This document shows, in pieces, positions 26,901 through 38,771 of a stretch of 64,000 bases of DNA. The position numbers and the translations under genes were made by a program. Source of the DNA: Coffea arabica (Eukaryota > Streptophyta > Magnoliopsida > Gentianales > Rubiaceae); assembly GCF_036785885.1 (NCBI RefSeq), contig NC_092323.1, forward strand, positions 3,512,501-3,576,500, given 5' to 3'. Under the pieces are notes generated by a model, which saw only the letters and a list, made by a program, of their open reading frames with translations, did not search any database and was not told the DNA's origin. The stretch's first letter is position 1. Each line of letters begins with the position of its first letter.

Positions 26901-29900
26901 TTCTCTTGTCACAGACTTTGCAAATTAACAGAATCCTGGATGGAACAACTTATGGAAAGAACAGTGACAAAGGGACAAACTGTAGATGACCTACTGCGGA
27001 GAAGTGCTGGTATTCCAGCTGCATTTACTGCTATCTTCCTTGCAGAGCCCGAGGGTTCCCCAAAGAGACTTCTGCCAAGGGCACTGCGATGGCTGTTAGA
27101 TGTAGCCAACAAGTCTTTACTGGAACAGACTAAAGCAAGCAACTGCACTAATGACTCAGCTGATGCCCTTTTGACAAATTCAAGTCAAGTTGGTCAATTC
27201 GTTATGCCCCTTGGGATGGATGCAAAAGAGAAAATCTCAAAGATCCGGGATGAGGGTGTTGTCCCAACTGTCCATGCATTCAATGTCCTTAGAGCCGCTT
27301 TTAATGATAGCAACCTGGCAACTGATACATCAGGCTTTTCAGCCGAGGCTTTGATTTATTCCATACGCTCTTTCTCTTCGCCGTACTGGGAGGTGCGGAA
27401 TAGTGCCTGTCTTGCATATAGTGCTTTGATTCGTCGCATGATTGGATTCCTTAATGTACAGAAACGAGAATCAGAAAGGCGTGCTCTAACAGGGCTTGAA
27501 TTTTTTCACAGGCATGCTTTGAAAATTTGACTTTTATGCCTTCATGTGTCCTGTTACACTTTTTTCTGCCTCCTTCGAATCTTTTGTGTCTACATGTTGA
27601 AACCAGCAGCTAGATTATCTACTAAATTTGTGGTCTTGGTACATTTTCTCTTGAAAAGTGTAATCAAGACTCATTTCAACAACATACTTGTGAATCTGAA
27701 TAAACTCTGTGTTATCCTTTGTATATCTTTTCATGTTTGATAGTTATCTTTGAAATGCTTCATATCACAATGGAGGAAAAGTGAAGGTGTCAAAGTTTTT
27801 CCTATGTGTATTACTGTATGATCAACCATGATGTGCATGGTTTTTTTGGTCACCCAGTGGAATTGCTTAGCAGTTGTGTATGTGCAGGAGAGAAGCATGT
27901 TTTGTGTGTGCAACTTGGTCAAAAACTTGATTTTTGATATTGCAGTAATGTATATACTCTTACCATTTCGTGGGAATATTATACCTGCATTCTTTGCCTA
28001 ATTTTATGCTGATCCTACGGATGTCGACAGGGAAAGGAGTGTGTTGAATTAGCAACATGTTGTTTTCAGTAACTTCTGTTTTTCTGTTTGGCTAGTTGGT
28101 GCGTCTTTTTGGGGGTGGGGATTGGTTTTGGGTAGTTGGCAAGGGAAACTGGGGGATACAATCTGCTGAGTTAGATGAGTCCTTTGCTGAAACTTGATTT
28201 TTGAAATCAAATTCTTGAAACAGTCATGAGCTTTGAGTGGTAGAAGTGGTATTCTGAAATACTTCTGGCTGGCATTGTTAACCAGGATAGACAGAGAGAG
28301 TGATTAATGCAATTACATGAAAGCACGGTCTTAATCATGTTTTTTTTGAAACAGTTGGTTCTTATGTTGCATATTGCATCTTCCTTTATCATTCACAAGT
28401 TAATTAGTTGATATTTCCAGCATAGAACTTTTGCATCCCTAGTTCCTTCTGGTTTTAATGTCTTCTCTTCCATTACTAGAATTTGGCATTGCTAATCTAG
28501 TGCCTATACCTTTTACATGTGGATGCGTGAGTGCTGGAACAAGTCTTGAGTATTTCTTTCATCCTTTTAGTTAATTTGGAGCATTCCAATTACATTACTA
28601 GGGTCCATAGATTTTTTATCTCTTTTTATTTTTGGTTCTGCTAACTGATCTTTAAATTCTTCCTATTTTGAAGAGTTGCAGATTAAAGTCAAAAAAGAAT
28701 TTCGCAAGCTTGAACCATTATTGCAATCTATTTTTGCAGTTCCATTATCAAGACTATATGATTGTACACAATTGCTTACAATGTCCTAAGATATCTCATT
28801 AATTGCTTGCTTTTTGTTACAGGTACCCTACACTGCACTCTTTCCTATTTCATGAACTTAAAATTGCAACAGAGTCGCTTTTGGATGGGTCTTCTGGACA
28901 ACAAGGATCTAATTTGGCAAAACTTGTGCACCCAAGCTTGTGCCCAATTCTGATTCTGTTGTCACGGCTAAAACCTTCAGCAGTTACAAGTGAAGCTGGG
29001 GACAGTTTGGACCCTTTCATATTCTTGCCATTCATCAGGAAGTGCTCTGTCCAAAGCAATTTCCGTATCCGAATTCTTGCTTCCAGAGCTCTAACGGGCC
29101 TGATATCGAATGAGAAATTGCCCATTGTGCTGCTTAATATTGCCTCTGAGTTACCTTGCACAAGGAATGTCTCTTCTGATGCATCCAACTCAATTGACAC
29201 ACAAAATGGTACTTGCCATACTTTTAATTCACTTCATGGGATGCTGCTGCAGTTGAACACGCTTCTCGATAACAATTGTAGATGCCTTGCTGATTCCTCC
29301 AAAAAAGATGCAATTCTGAAGGATCTGATTGAAATTCTTGCAATACGTTCATGGATTGGTAAGTTTCAACTCTGCCCTTGCCCTATCCTGAATAGCTGCT
29401 TTCTTGGGGTACTGGATAACATGCTCAGTATTGCAACAACGTGTCAAATGAGCAGAAGTATTGCTGCTATTTGGAACCTCGTATGGGAGTTATCTTCAGA
29501 ATTTTTGGATTTAGAAGAACCTCAGAAATTGTCATATCATGATCCAACTATTGTAGAACTTCGCAAACAAGCAGCAGTGTCATATTTCAATTGCTTATAC
29601 AAAACGTCTAAGGAAATTGCTGAAGAGGATATTTTGATGCCTGGAACATGTTCCTCAACTGCTTCAAGTTTGTTAAGAGTATCTGATTTGGACAGTGCTC
29701 TCTCAAGATTTCAGGAAAGGCTGAGAGGCTGCATGTCTGACACATCATACGAAGTTCGTCTTGCAACTTTCAAGTGGCTAGTTTTATTTCTGAAATCAGC
29801 AGGATTAAAAATTGAAGGAGGCAATTCATCTTCTCATGAGATCAAGACATATTTGTTGTACAATATTGATCTCCAGAAAAAACTAGTGGAGCTTCTAGCG

Positions 29901-31265
29901 ACCGAGAATAACCATAAATGCACATATTACATTCTTAAAATTATCTACATGTGGAACATGTTGGAATGTGAAGAAAAGGGTGAACTAGATGTCAGCCTTG
30001 GATCAATTGGTGTGGATCGCAGTTCATTGTGGTGGTTTTGGGACAAGTTAGTGTCCATGTACAAGGTCACTAGACATTCAAAGAATCGACAAGTGCTCAT
30101 CTGCTGCATGGGGATATGTGTAAAGCAGTTTGCTAGCATATTCTCAAGCTTTGTTTGCTCTAACATGAAGAAGGAAGAGATAGCCATATCCAGCCGATAT
30201 GATCTTGATGGGAGACTCTCCAAGTTTTACGATTGCATCAATTATTTTGTTGAACTAATACAACTACACAGTTCTGCATCAGAGCCTGTAAATATGCGGA
30301 ACGCAGCTGCAGAATCAATAGTTGCATCTGGTTTACTTGATCATGCAAAGATAGTTGGTTCTTTAGCCTTCAGTAACAGCATTCCAGGCGAAAATCCTAG
30401 TTCAGAATTCAAAGTAGAGGAGGTTGTGAACATATATGGCCATAAGATTCTGAATCTATGGTTGACATGCGTAAGACTTTTGGAGGATGAAGATGTGGAA
30501 CTCAGAAGGAAGCTTGCCCTTGATGTTCAGAAGAGTGTTACATCCACAACGTGTCAAAATGTTGAACTGGTTCCCAGCCAAGTGGAGAAGGTTATTGAGA
30601 TGAGTTTTGACCATCTCTCTTCAATCTTTGGTCACTGGATTGACTACTTTGATAGTCTCTGCAATTATGTTTTTAATGCTGTAAACTCTGTGGTCAGTGT
30701 TGTGCCAAGAGGAGACCTTGTGAGACGTGTTTTTGACAAGGAGATTGATAACCATCATGAAGAAAAGCTATTGATCTGTCAGATTTGTTGCTCTCACTTG
30801 GAGAAGCTTCCAATTTCTAAATCTTGGGCAGCTAACTCCTCTGACAATCACAGGGTAAGGGACCTTTTACGTGGTTGGAGGAGGAGATTTTGCCACTACT
30901 TGACATCATTTGCCAATGACTCTATTGGCCGACGGGAAGTTGATTGGATTGGTGGCGCCGGTAACCATAAGGATGCATTTTTACCCTTGTATGGAAATTT
31001 ACTAGCCTTCTTTGCCCTGTCAAATTGTATCTTTGAGGGGGAGAAAGAGAGGAGCAAGTCCATGCTAGATGAAGTTTCTGTGCTTGGCAGGACTCTGCGT
31101 CCATTTCTTAGAAACCCGATGATATGCAACCTATATTTGTTAGTGATTGATTCACATGAGAAAATGGTCGGCGCAACTGCTAGTGATATGAACAAAAGCT
31201 TGATAGGAAATTCTTCCGACTGGGAAGGTTTCAATCCTTATTTTCTCCTTAGGTGTGAAGTATAA
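20929..31265 (+). CDS. THADA: THADA/Trm732-like DUF2428 protein, 2,202 aa
   Basis: A large helical-repeat (armadillo/HEAT-type) protein. The family member Trm732 in yeast, and THADA in human, partners the Trm7/FTSJ1 methyltransferase for 2'-O-methylation of tRNA position 32. Coding exons are 20929-24243, 25726-25979, 26915-27511 and 28823-31265, giving 2,202 residues, close to the Arabidopsis protein. The DUF2428 core runs through exons 2-4: DKTRAGFTALCNRLL, RRSAGIPAAFTAIFLAEPEG, VVPTVHAFNVLRAAFND, FSSPYWEVRNSACLAYSALI and GLEFFHRYPTLHSF. C-terminal landmarks include RRVFDKEIDNHHEEKLLI. Intron 3 needs a GC donor (CACAG|GCATGC), since no usable GT precedes the in-frame stop. Intron 1 contains a tandem duplication and a Mutator-like element. 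Exon 2 starts with GTAAGT, itself a donor-like sequence. The first ATG agrees with the family's start (MSAKWRAIQHRHRYTY). Confidence 0.93.
24395..25715. repeat. 140-bp tandem duplication in THADA intron 1, second copy interrupted
   Basis: Copy A is 24395-24534. Copy B starts at 24535 and shares blocks such as CTGGGAAAGAAGGGGTAG and AAACTTTGCCATTT (a few differences, roughly 10-15 percent). Copy B is split at 24629 by a 1,047-bp element and resumes at about 25686 with TGACTATAAGAACACTTA, aligning to GATGACCAGAAAAACTTTTC of copy A. Confidence 0.8.
24630..25676. mobile_element. Mutator-like MITE in THADA intron 1
   Basis: The ends are perfect inverse copies over about 25 bp (GGGTTATTATCACTTTACCC on the left; GGGTAAAGTGATAATAACCC on the right), and looser similarity extends to about 85 bp. 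Flanks are ATAAATAAA (24621-24629) and TTAAATAAA (25677-25685), a 9-bp target duplication with one mismatch, which fits Mutator-like elements. It has no transposase. The right end lies only 49 bp from the exon 2 acceptor, so it may have displaced or supplied branch-point sequence. Confidence 0.8.
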
Positions 31266-31979
31266 TCTTTTGTAATTCTAATTCCATGATCTGTACGCAA
31301 AGGGATCGCAGCCATATCTTTTGGGAGTTAGGAGCCTCCCAAAGTTGTAGAGACCTTTTGAGTTTGCTACATATCTAATACATGTATAACTTGCTCTATA
31401 ATTTCCGCGAATATCTCTTCATTACACACAGAGGGATTTCTTTATTGCTGCATTTTTCTGTTTTACTCGGCGCCATCTCCATTTCGAAGGCGGATTTCCA
31501 ATTTTTTTTTTTGGGGTAAAACTTCCTACACACACACTGCCCAACCATTTTTCTTCTTTAATTTAAATCACGAATAAAGGTGCTACAGTAATATTTTCCT
31601 ATTTACCCATCTAATCGATCCGATATCGGACTGGATATTTAGACCACATAATAGAATGGAATCGTGTTCATGAGACATCACATCCGATCAAATTGGTACC
31701 CTTCTAGGTATTTCAGGAAGGCCACCGGACCTCTACCCTTGGTGTTTTTGACCCTGGATATAAGTTAAGAAACCTTAAACAGAACATTTGCATATAATAA
31801 CTAAGGCCATGACTACACTTGTGTAAATCTCTTCATAGCAGAAGAGAGAACTCTGCAGGAGGTACGTGCAGCTACAGTAATAAAAATTTTCCCAAGTGAT
31901 TAGTCGGAAATAACTGAAATTTGTGCTTGCCATTACAAATTTGCAAAATACCAACAAAAGAGAGATGCAAAAATAACTA
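31266..31979. other. Convergent 3' flanks of THADA and NRP
   Basis: The two genes point at each other across about 700 bp. A fragment of the family A repeat (AAAGGTGCTACAGTAATATT) lies near 31577-31596. No additional gene was seen. The 3' UTRs of both genes must lie here and could approach each other. Confidence 0.55.
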
Positions 31980-34900
31980 TCAAGTGTCATCCTCCTCGTT
32001 GCCATCCTCATCATCATCTTCCTCATCATCATCACCTTTTCCCTTAATTAAAGATGAGGAAATAGACATTAGACGCGGGCAGTAAAGGAAAGGAAATAAA
32101 AAGGCAAATGATATTTGCACTCTAGGCACTCCACACTTGCTCATTTTCGTTTAAAGTGACAAAAAGACCCATAACCTAGAATCCTTGACTATTTGAATAA
32201 CAAAATTGCCCCCAAAGGCATAGTAAATGCATAGAGGGGCAATTTCGTCTCTTTAAATAATTTATAGGTTTTTTGTGTCATTTCATTAACTGATAAGCGA
32301 AGATAGGGTGCAAGGAGCTTATCTTGGAGTGCCAATATCATTTGCCGTAAAAAATGAACTAAATTGTAACAGATTATAGAAAAATGTTACAAGCAGTTGT
32401 AGCAGTTGACAAATAGCACAGAAGCCAATATTTACAGCTCAAAAACAAGAAGGAGTCCATGCACCAAATACCACGAAACAGAGCTAACAGGAAGTGAAAC
32501 ACCAGAACTTCTCCTACTTCTGTATTGCCACCATAGCCAGAGTTATCTGACCTCTGCTTTCAAAGATAAGACCCAAGAGACTTAAATCTGTTTCTTATTT
32601 ACTACTTAGCATGTACTTCTTACAAAACACAACAGATGTCAGAATTGGAACAAAAAAGTGAAGAGAAGTCATGAAGGTACAAGTAAATTGGTAACCATCC
32701 ATATGACAACATCAAATAACAGAAAAGTGGCCTTTGATATGGATATTGGCAGCTTATTATAAAAGAAAGTGAAAACTAAAGAAAGCAGATTGGTGTTATA
32801 TGTCAACCTGGTCCTCTGAGTTCGTAACTAAATGATCACCAACTCAAGAAACAAATCTCAACTCTTGGATGAATATCCATAGAAGTTATGGTACTGATAA
32901 AATTGGAACTGGGGGACTAAAATTTAGTCAAATCCAGGAGAGAGGGTGCATGAGTTAGTAAATGAGAAGCTTTTCTAGGTTCTAAAGTGCCTGCCTGTTT
33001 CCATGGGTTCCACAAAATGTAAAAAAGCAAAAGCGTTGATTTATACCTCTTCATCATCCTCTTCTCCCTCGGAATCCTCTTCATCAGCTTCCTATCAAAT
33101 CAAAATATGAATTCTGTAAGCAAGGAGAAAGAGCTATAAATCAGAAAAAAGGAACAGTCAAAATGGATTTTACATTGTTGAAATATTTCAGAGGGTTTGG
33201 CCATAAATCCTCCTTAATTATCTCTGCCACCTGCATGTTTAAAGTAGATGACAGATAGAATGAGAACAGGGAAGAAACCATACTTCTTTATTCATCTAGA
33301 GCTACAAAGATCACAATAAAGTGATCATTAGAAGTAACAACTTGAAAGCCAGCCAAAAGTGTCAACCATATATATTACTACATTTTACCACAAACAAAAA
33401 TAGCTAATAAAGTTCTTATAATTGTATGGAGAATGAATGTGAAAAGGCTTCATAAATTCAACAAGTAATTACCTCATCATTAAGCCCCTCTACCTCAAGC
33501 GTATCTTTTTGTTGTGTTTCAGAAAACCAACTAAAGAAGCTGCATTGACAATGCCCAAAAAAAAAAAAAATGGTGAACTCTAGATCATACTTTCAGTTTA
33601 AGGGAAACATACAGGACCTTTAGTAGATAACTTATAGCTTTCAACAGGTAAGTGACATCAATTCATCAGATGGTCACAACAAGATAAAGGTGAGAAGCAT
33701 ATATGCAGATTTGCATGTGCTTAACAATTGGAAGACCATGAAGATTTTCCTCTTCACAATCACAATTGGACTTAAAATATAGTCCGGACTTGAGTTGCAG
33801 TTTCTAAAGAAGAGATTTTCACTTGGTCAATGCTCAGCTAGAATACTAAGCATAGCTATTCAAGCTAAAATGTCAGTCAACACCATGGTCAATGAAAAGC
33901 ATAATCAGCAGTTGGAGCTCAATATGTATCTACTATACATTAAACAACTTTTACAATCTAAAACATGCATGCAACAATGACGTTAACATCTCCCTAAATT
34001 CCTAACAGTTGGATAATTATTATCCTTAGCTCCATGTGGTCATCTATAAGTTGAAGATGCTAACATCACAAAGCGTATTTATTTTCCATGTCCAAAAAGC
34101 CAATCATCTGATATAGAGTCTAGGGAAAAATCTGAATAGAAATGCATTAATTAGCAGAAAATACCTGTCATCAGATGCTGGTCGTTTATTTCCTTTCTTT
34201 TCATGACTGCCTCCATTTGCAGCCCCCTTCAATTTTTTGAAGTTGTAGAATTCAAAATTATATACAATAAAGGATTCAAACTGCCCAAGAAGGAATATAT
34301 ATTCAAATTATTACCATGCCTTCCTTCCACTTGATAGCTGTACCAATTATCCTTGTTGTTCCTTCATCTAAGAAGATAAATGTCTTTGTCAGCTTCGTAT
34401 CTTCAAAATATGGGTTTTGCTTGAAATTCTGAAGATCAAAAGCAAGATTTCAGGTAAGAATACAAGTACAATACATAGATCAATAACCAGCCTGCAATGT
34501 CAATTGTCCATTTGTTTTTCTGAAGGATGAAAGTTTCACGAGTAAAAGAAGAAACACACAAATGTAATTGAGTAACCCGATTTCACATCCTTAAAATCCT
34601 CCACATCAAGCGAATCCAAATATTTGAAAATCTGCATAAGAAATAAATGTACAACCAAATAATCAGTGGCTAACATTCACTAAAGATGGTCAAGAAAAAA
34701 TAAATTTATCCTCCTATGCTTATATCAGGAGGGTAAATTGAATGGCAAACTAATCAGACCAAGTCAAAAGGTAAACTGAAAGGAAAATCCTTTGGACTCC
34801 CAACCAAAAATTTCCAATCCACTAAATTTCTAAGCACGTTGCATACCTTCTGATCCTCCTCATTCAACAGATCACCAAGCGCTGGATGACTCAAAAACTG

Positions 34901-37380
34901 CAGGAAAAAGTAAATTAATAAAAAATAAATAACTAAAAGGATCCCCTAATAAGTTTCAACTTCATTGAAATTAGAAAAGGGATGGCTTTGTAACTCACAG
35001 CAGTCAACCAAAAGTCAGGAATTGTCTTTATGATCTCGCTTCTTCGGACATAAACAGGCCTCCGTAATTCATTGTACTTCTGTTCAATTTCCAGTACTTT
35101 GTCACTGGCATCTTCATTTACCTGCAAAGAATAAGTCTTTTAGTCAAGCCCCACTTCCGCGCAAAGAATCCCAGGCAGGAAAGAATTAAGAGAAGAATTC
35201 ATCTGGAAGTGTCTAATCAACTTTTGTTTTTTTCTGTCTCCCTTATTTATTTAGCCATCTTTCCTAATTCCTGGGTGTCAATTCTTTACCATATCAGCAT
35301 ATATACTTGCCAGAAAATTTCCAGGTCCACATACATCATATCAAGATCAAACTAACTGGCTACATGTATAAACAATTCCCATCTTTGTATGTCTACATAA
35401 ATATATCTACTTACAAAAATCTACACAGAATGAAATAATTCAACAGCCTGTCTAACAGATCATAATATGATAAAGAAGACCTGATGGAAAGGCAAAAGGA
35501 TCCAATCCAAGACACGATTATGCATGCATAAATACATGTATTGATGTATGTCAGGGGGATCCAAAAACGTTCTTCAGCTCATCTTGGACATCCCTAACTT
35601 TCTTAGTTTTAGCAGAAAGTTCAGCACGCTGAACAGGATCTTCCTCATCGCTATCTCCATGAATGCTCGATTTCTTTCCAGGAAATGCAGCCATACTTTT
35701 GTTGGAGATAGTGAGGCAAATAGAAATTCTCAGGCCAAAAAATCTTGCGGGTTTGTGATTGTAAATAACTTGCACTTTCAGGAGAACATACTATTGGCAC
35801 ACAGAACAGGTGGATGGTGGATGTCAAGTCAAAAAAAGCAAGGTCAACATGTTTAAGTATGCTCCTTCAGATGTGCAAATTCAGGGAAGAAAAAATTTCA
35901 CATCTGTTATGAGCATCATTGTCCAACCATTCATCCTTTCAAATTTCAGCAAAAAAGAGTTAATGTATATATCTTTGCTAACATCTACAGTGTAAGAGTT
36001 AGCAGGAAGGAACTACATCAGTTTTCTCATATATTAACCTTGATTAACACCAAAAAAATGAGGCAACAACTACAAAAACATTATCAAGTACTCGCCCACT
36101 CCACAAACAATTTTTCCTTGTAGAAGACAGAAGTCAACATATTAACTAGCATCTGTACAAGGATCAAGGAAAAACAAATACTCCCTCCGTCCCACTTTGA
36201 TAATCTTGGTTCTTTTTTCACACAGTTTAAGAAAAAGTAGTTAACTTTGTTGAAACAATCAATTTAGGTAGCTATTTTCCTAAAATACCCTCACATTAAT
36301 TAGAGTACAACTTTATGGGAACTTGAATTGATGGTAAAAAAAGAATAAACTCTCGTTAAATGGGGTAAGTTTATAGTAACAACAACTTACATTGAACAAG
36401 GGTATTTTAAAAAAATTAAAATACAACTACATTCTTCAATTGGAAAGTGGACTACAATTTGGGACAGACGAAACAGGAAAACATGACTATCAAAGTGGGA
36501 CGGAGGGAGTACAAGAAGATTTTCACGTGCATAATTCTGTGCCTTCAAAAATTATCCTTTCCAACAAAAATAAAACTGCATACAAAGCCTTTTCCTCTTT
36601 ATTTCCATTCGTTGCACCGAAACACTACAACATTTTGCAAGGCAAACAGGGATCACCTTTTGTAGAAATAAACCGCTAGAAAAGTTATAATTGAGAGGAA
36701 GAAAAATTAAGTAGATATGTAGGGGGAGATGGGAAACAGAGGAGACCAAAACTAAAATCAAATTTTTTTAATTTTGCCAAGTAAAGGAAAAGTATTCATT
36801 AGAATATTAACCTAAAATGTGGTCTGTTTCCATCAAACTAAAAAGTACCTTTCGCCTGATAGGAGGGGATAAGGAGAAGTAACAATTGGAGGTGGGGGTA
36901 ATAAAAATTATATTGCTAATCTAATTAAAAACTATCAGAAGAAGCAAATGCAAGGCAAGGAGCTTCTTGTATCTGCAGCGATCAACAGATGAGTGTATAG
37001 AAGGACCAATTTGTACTTGCTTAAGCTCTAGCATCTAAATATCAGCCGTCCACAACTCAACCCAACCCTCCAATGTATTGACGTAAAAACCCTAGTGGCT
37101 CTCATCTATGACCATGCAGATGTTAGTAATTCCACGAACAAAATCCCAATATGTGAAACTAGTACTGGTTCATTCACGATAATGATGACAATTTTTTCTA
37201 ATAGAAAACTAGAAACGTTTAGTATAAATTATGCAAAAGGAAAAAAAAATATACCTTTTCAAGCTCGTCCTGGACTTCTTGAAGCTTCTCGATAGAGAGA
37301 ACAAGCTCGCCATCAATGGGATCGGAGTCTTCCTCCGCTGGAGCGGCCACCTTGGATTTCTTTCCTCGCTCAGCCACCAT
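31980..37380 (-). CDS. NRP1: NAP1-related protein (NRP/SET-type histone chaperone), 259 aa
   Basis: A nuclear H2A-H2B chaperone of the SET/NAP family. In Arabidopsis NRP1 and NRP2 act in root growth, genome stability and nucleosome dynamics. Ten minus-strand coding exons: 37255-37380, 34999-35121, 34847-34897, 34560-34631, 34315-34428, 34165-34226, 33473-33539, 33174-33230, 33047-33091 and 31980-32042. These sum to 780 nt and 259 residues (Arabidopsis about 256). Visible landmarks: an N-terminal dimerisation helix ([16 protein letters not shown] then [20 protein letters not shown]), [45 protein letters not shown], and [16 protein letters not shown]. An acidic tail ([15 protein letters not shown], then [17 protein letters not shown]) follows. 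A telo-box (AAACCCTA) lies at 37404-37411 in the leader. Intron 1 carries a duplicated first exon and a Stowaway element. I cannot tell NRP1 from NRP2. Confidence 0.95.
32103..32346. mobile_element. 244-bp MITE in the last NRP intron
   Basis: The left end, GGCAAATGATATTTGCACTC, and the inverse of the right end, GGCAAATGATATTGGCACTC, match over 20 bp with one difference. It is non-coding, with no clear target duplication. It lies inside the intron between NRP exons 9 and 10. Confidence 0.7.
35569..35694 (-). other. Candidate alternative first exon of NRP (exon 1b)
   Basis: An ATG at 35694 opens 42 codons ending before a possible GT donor at 35568. The real exon 1 (37255-37380) is also exactly 126 nt, 42 codons and phase 0. 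Translated without gaps, 15 of 42 positions are identical, including M1, A3, GKKS at 6-9, EL at 25-26 and VQDEL at 36-40. Joining to exon 2 (35121) keeps the frame. The donor (AAC|GTTTTTGG) is weak, and no clear TATA box was found upstream. It could be a working alternative promoter and exon, or a decaying duplicate. Confidence 0.6.
36181..36509. mobile_element. Stowaway (Tc1/mariner) MITE in NRP intron 1
   Basis: The element begins CTCCCTCCGTCCCACTTTGA and ends with the exact inverse TCAAAGTGGGACGGAGGGAG, flanked on both sides by TA. The CTCCCTCCGTCCC terminus and TA target are diagnostic of Stowaway elements. It is 329 bp and non-coding. Confidence 0.92.
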
Positions 37381-37411
37381 CTGTTTGTTTAGAGAATGAA
37401 AGGAAACCCTA

Positions 37412-38771
37412 GGCGGGTTGTAGGCAGTTAAGCTTAAGCTTCAACCCCTGGATTGGATTGGTGGAATGAGGAGTGGGGATTGTATGAAGCGGCAGAGTGA
37501 AGGGAGTCCAACTTCTTTTCGAGGGCAGAGACAACAATTAAATGAAAATATGTGGGCAAATGTTTTTAAGTTACTTGTTCACCATTTTGTGTCTAAGCTC
37601 TGCTAGTACTCAATCGAAGCTAATTTATGGTCACAAACATTCTCTTACCATCAATGAAAGGTTTTGGACATATATATACTGTAAATCTTGCATAAAATTG
37701 AAGGTGTATACATTATCGCGGTTGGATATATGATATATATACATAATTTAAATTTCAAATTCAAATTCAAATAATCTGTCATGAATTTTATGATGAAAGT
37801 GCATATACTGTTAATACAAAAGAACGGCGCAAAAACTATGCTAATATAAAAAACAACAGGATGAAGATATCAGAACCAACAATGAGCACCAACAACATCA
37901 TCAGATCCTCGAATTAAGTCTAATAAGATAAATCTAATTAGTAGTTAGAAAATAATTTTTATTACGAATGTCTAACTCTAAGATTGTAACTACCTCTTTC
38001 AAACATAAGGGCGATATAATATATCCTAGCATACTCATTGGAGTTTTTTTTCGCCTCTTTATATGATCATATAGTATAATCATGTAATAGTATCTCTTTT
38101 TTTTTTTCAGTGAAGGATCAATAGTAATTGTAAGTTTTGTCGGGATGATTCCTTCGGAAAAAAAAAATAATGACTTGTGTTTTAGTCCTCTATGTTATGG
38201 CCTCTTCAATTGATTCTTTATTGTTTAGATTTGACTTAATTTTCAGATATTCTTCTGACTTATTTCATTTTTAGTTCCCGTTGGCGTTGTATTTGAATGC
38301 TAATTGATCCTTAAATCCGTATTGACTTTTTTTGTAGTATGCTTTGAGGCGTCCTCCTTCAAAATCAAGCATAAAAGATGCATGGATCCTATGTATATAT
38401 CGTGGAGTCATTGGCATGCTAATCAAGAAGCCAAACTATGCAATTTCGGTACTCAGCTCTATTCTGTTATTAATCGTTAGTTCCCCACTTCTTTTTTTTT
38501 TTTTTTGGAGAGGGAGAGCAGTAGAATAATAAGATTAATAGAGATAATAATATTTCTCTCAAATAGTTTGTTTTATTGAAGGGAACAAAACCCAAAATAA
38601 GCACAACATGAGTTGATCTAGCAAATCTATGAGTGGATGGTATGCTTGGAACTTTCACATAACCACAGTGGTAATCAGTAAGGTCTAAACGTATACTATG
38701 GTGATGACTCCAGCCCAAGCACCCTTCCAATTATTTATGATCCATCATATCGATCTCTCGCAGTATCCATC
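37412..38771. other. Intergenic region between NRP and the LTP gene
   Basis: No gene was found. It is AT-rich with several homopolymer runs. The high-coordinate end is the 3' flank of the minus-strand LTP gene. The NRP promoter must lie in the low-coordinate end, where a GGATTGG / CCAATCC word near 37451 is a possible CCAAT element; this is tentative. Confidence 0.45.

Noticed and set aside
35695-35775. In-frame extension upstream of candidate NRP exon 1b
   Set aside because: The start at 35694 gives an exon of exactly the length of exon 1 and aligns from its first residue; the upstream part has no counterpart.
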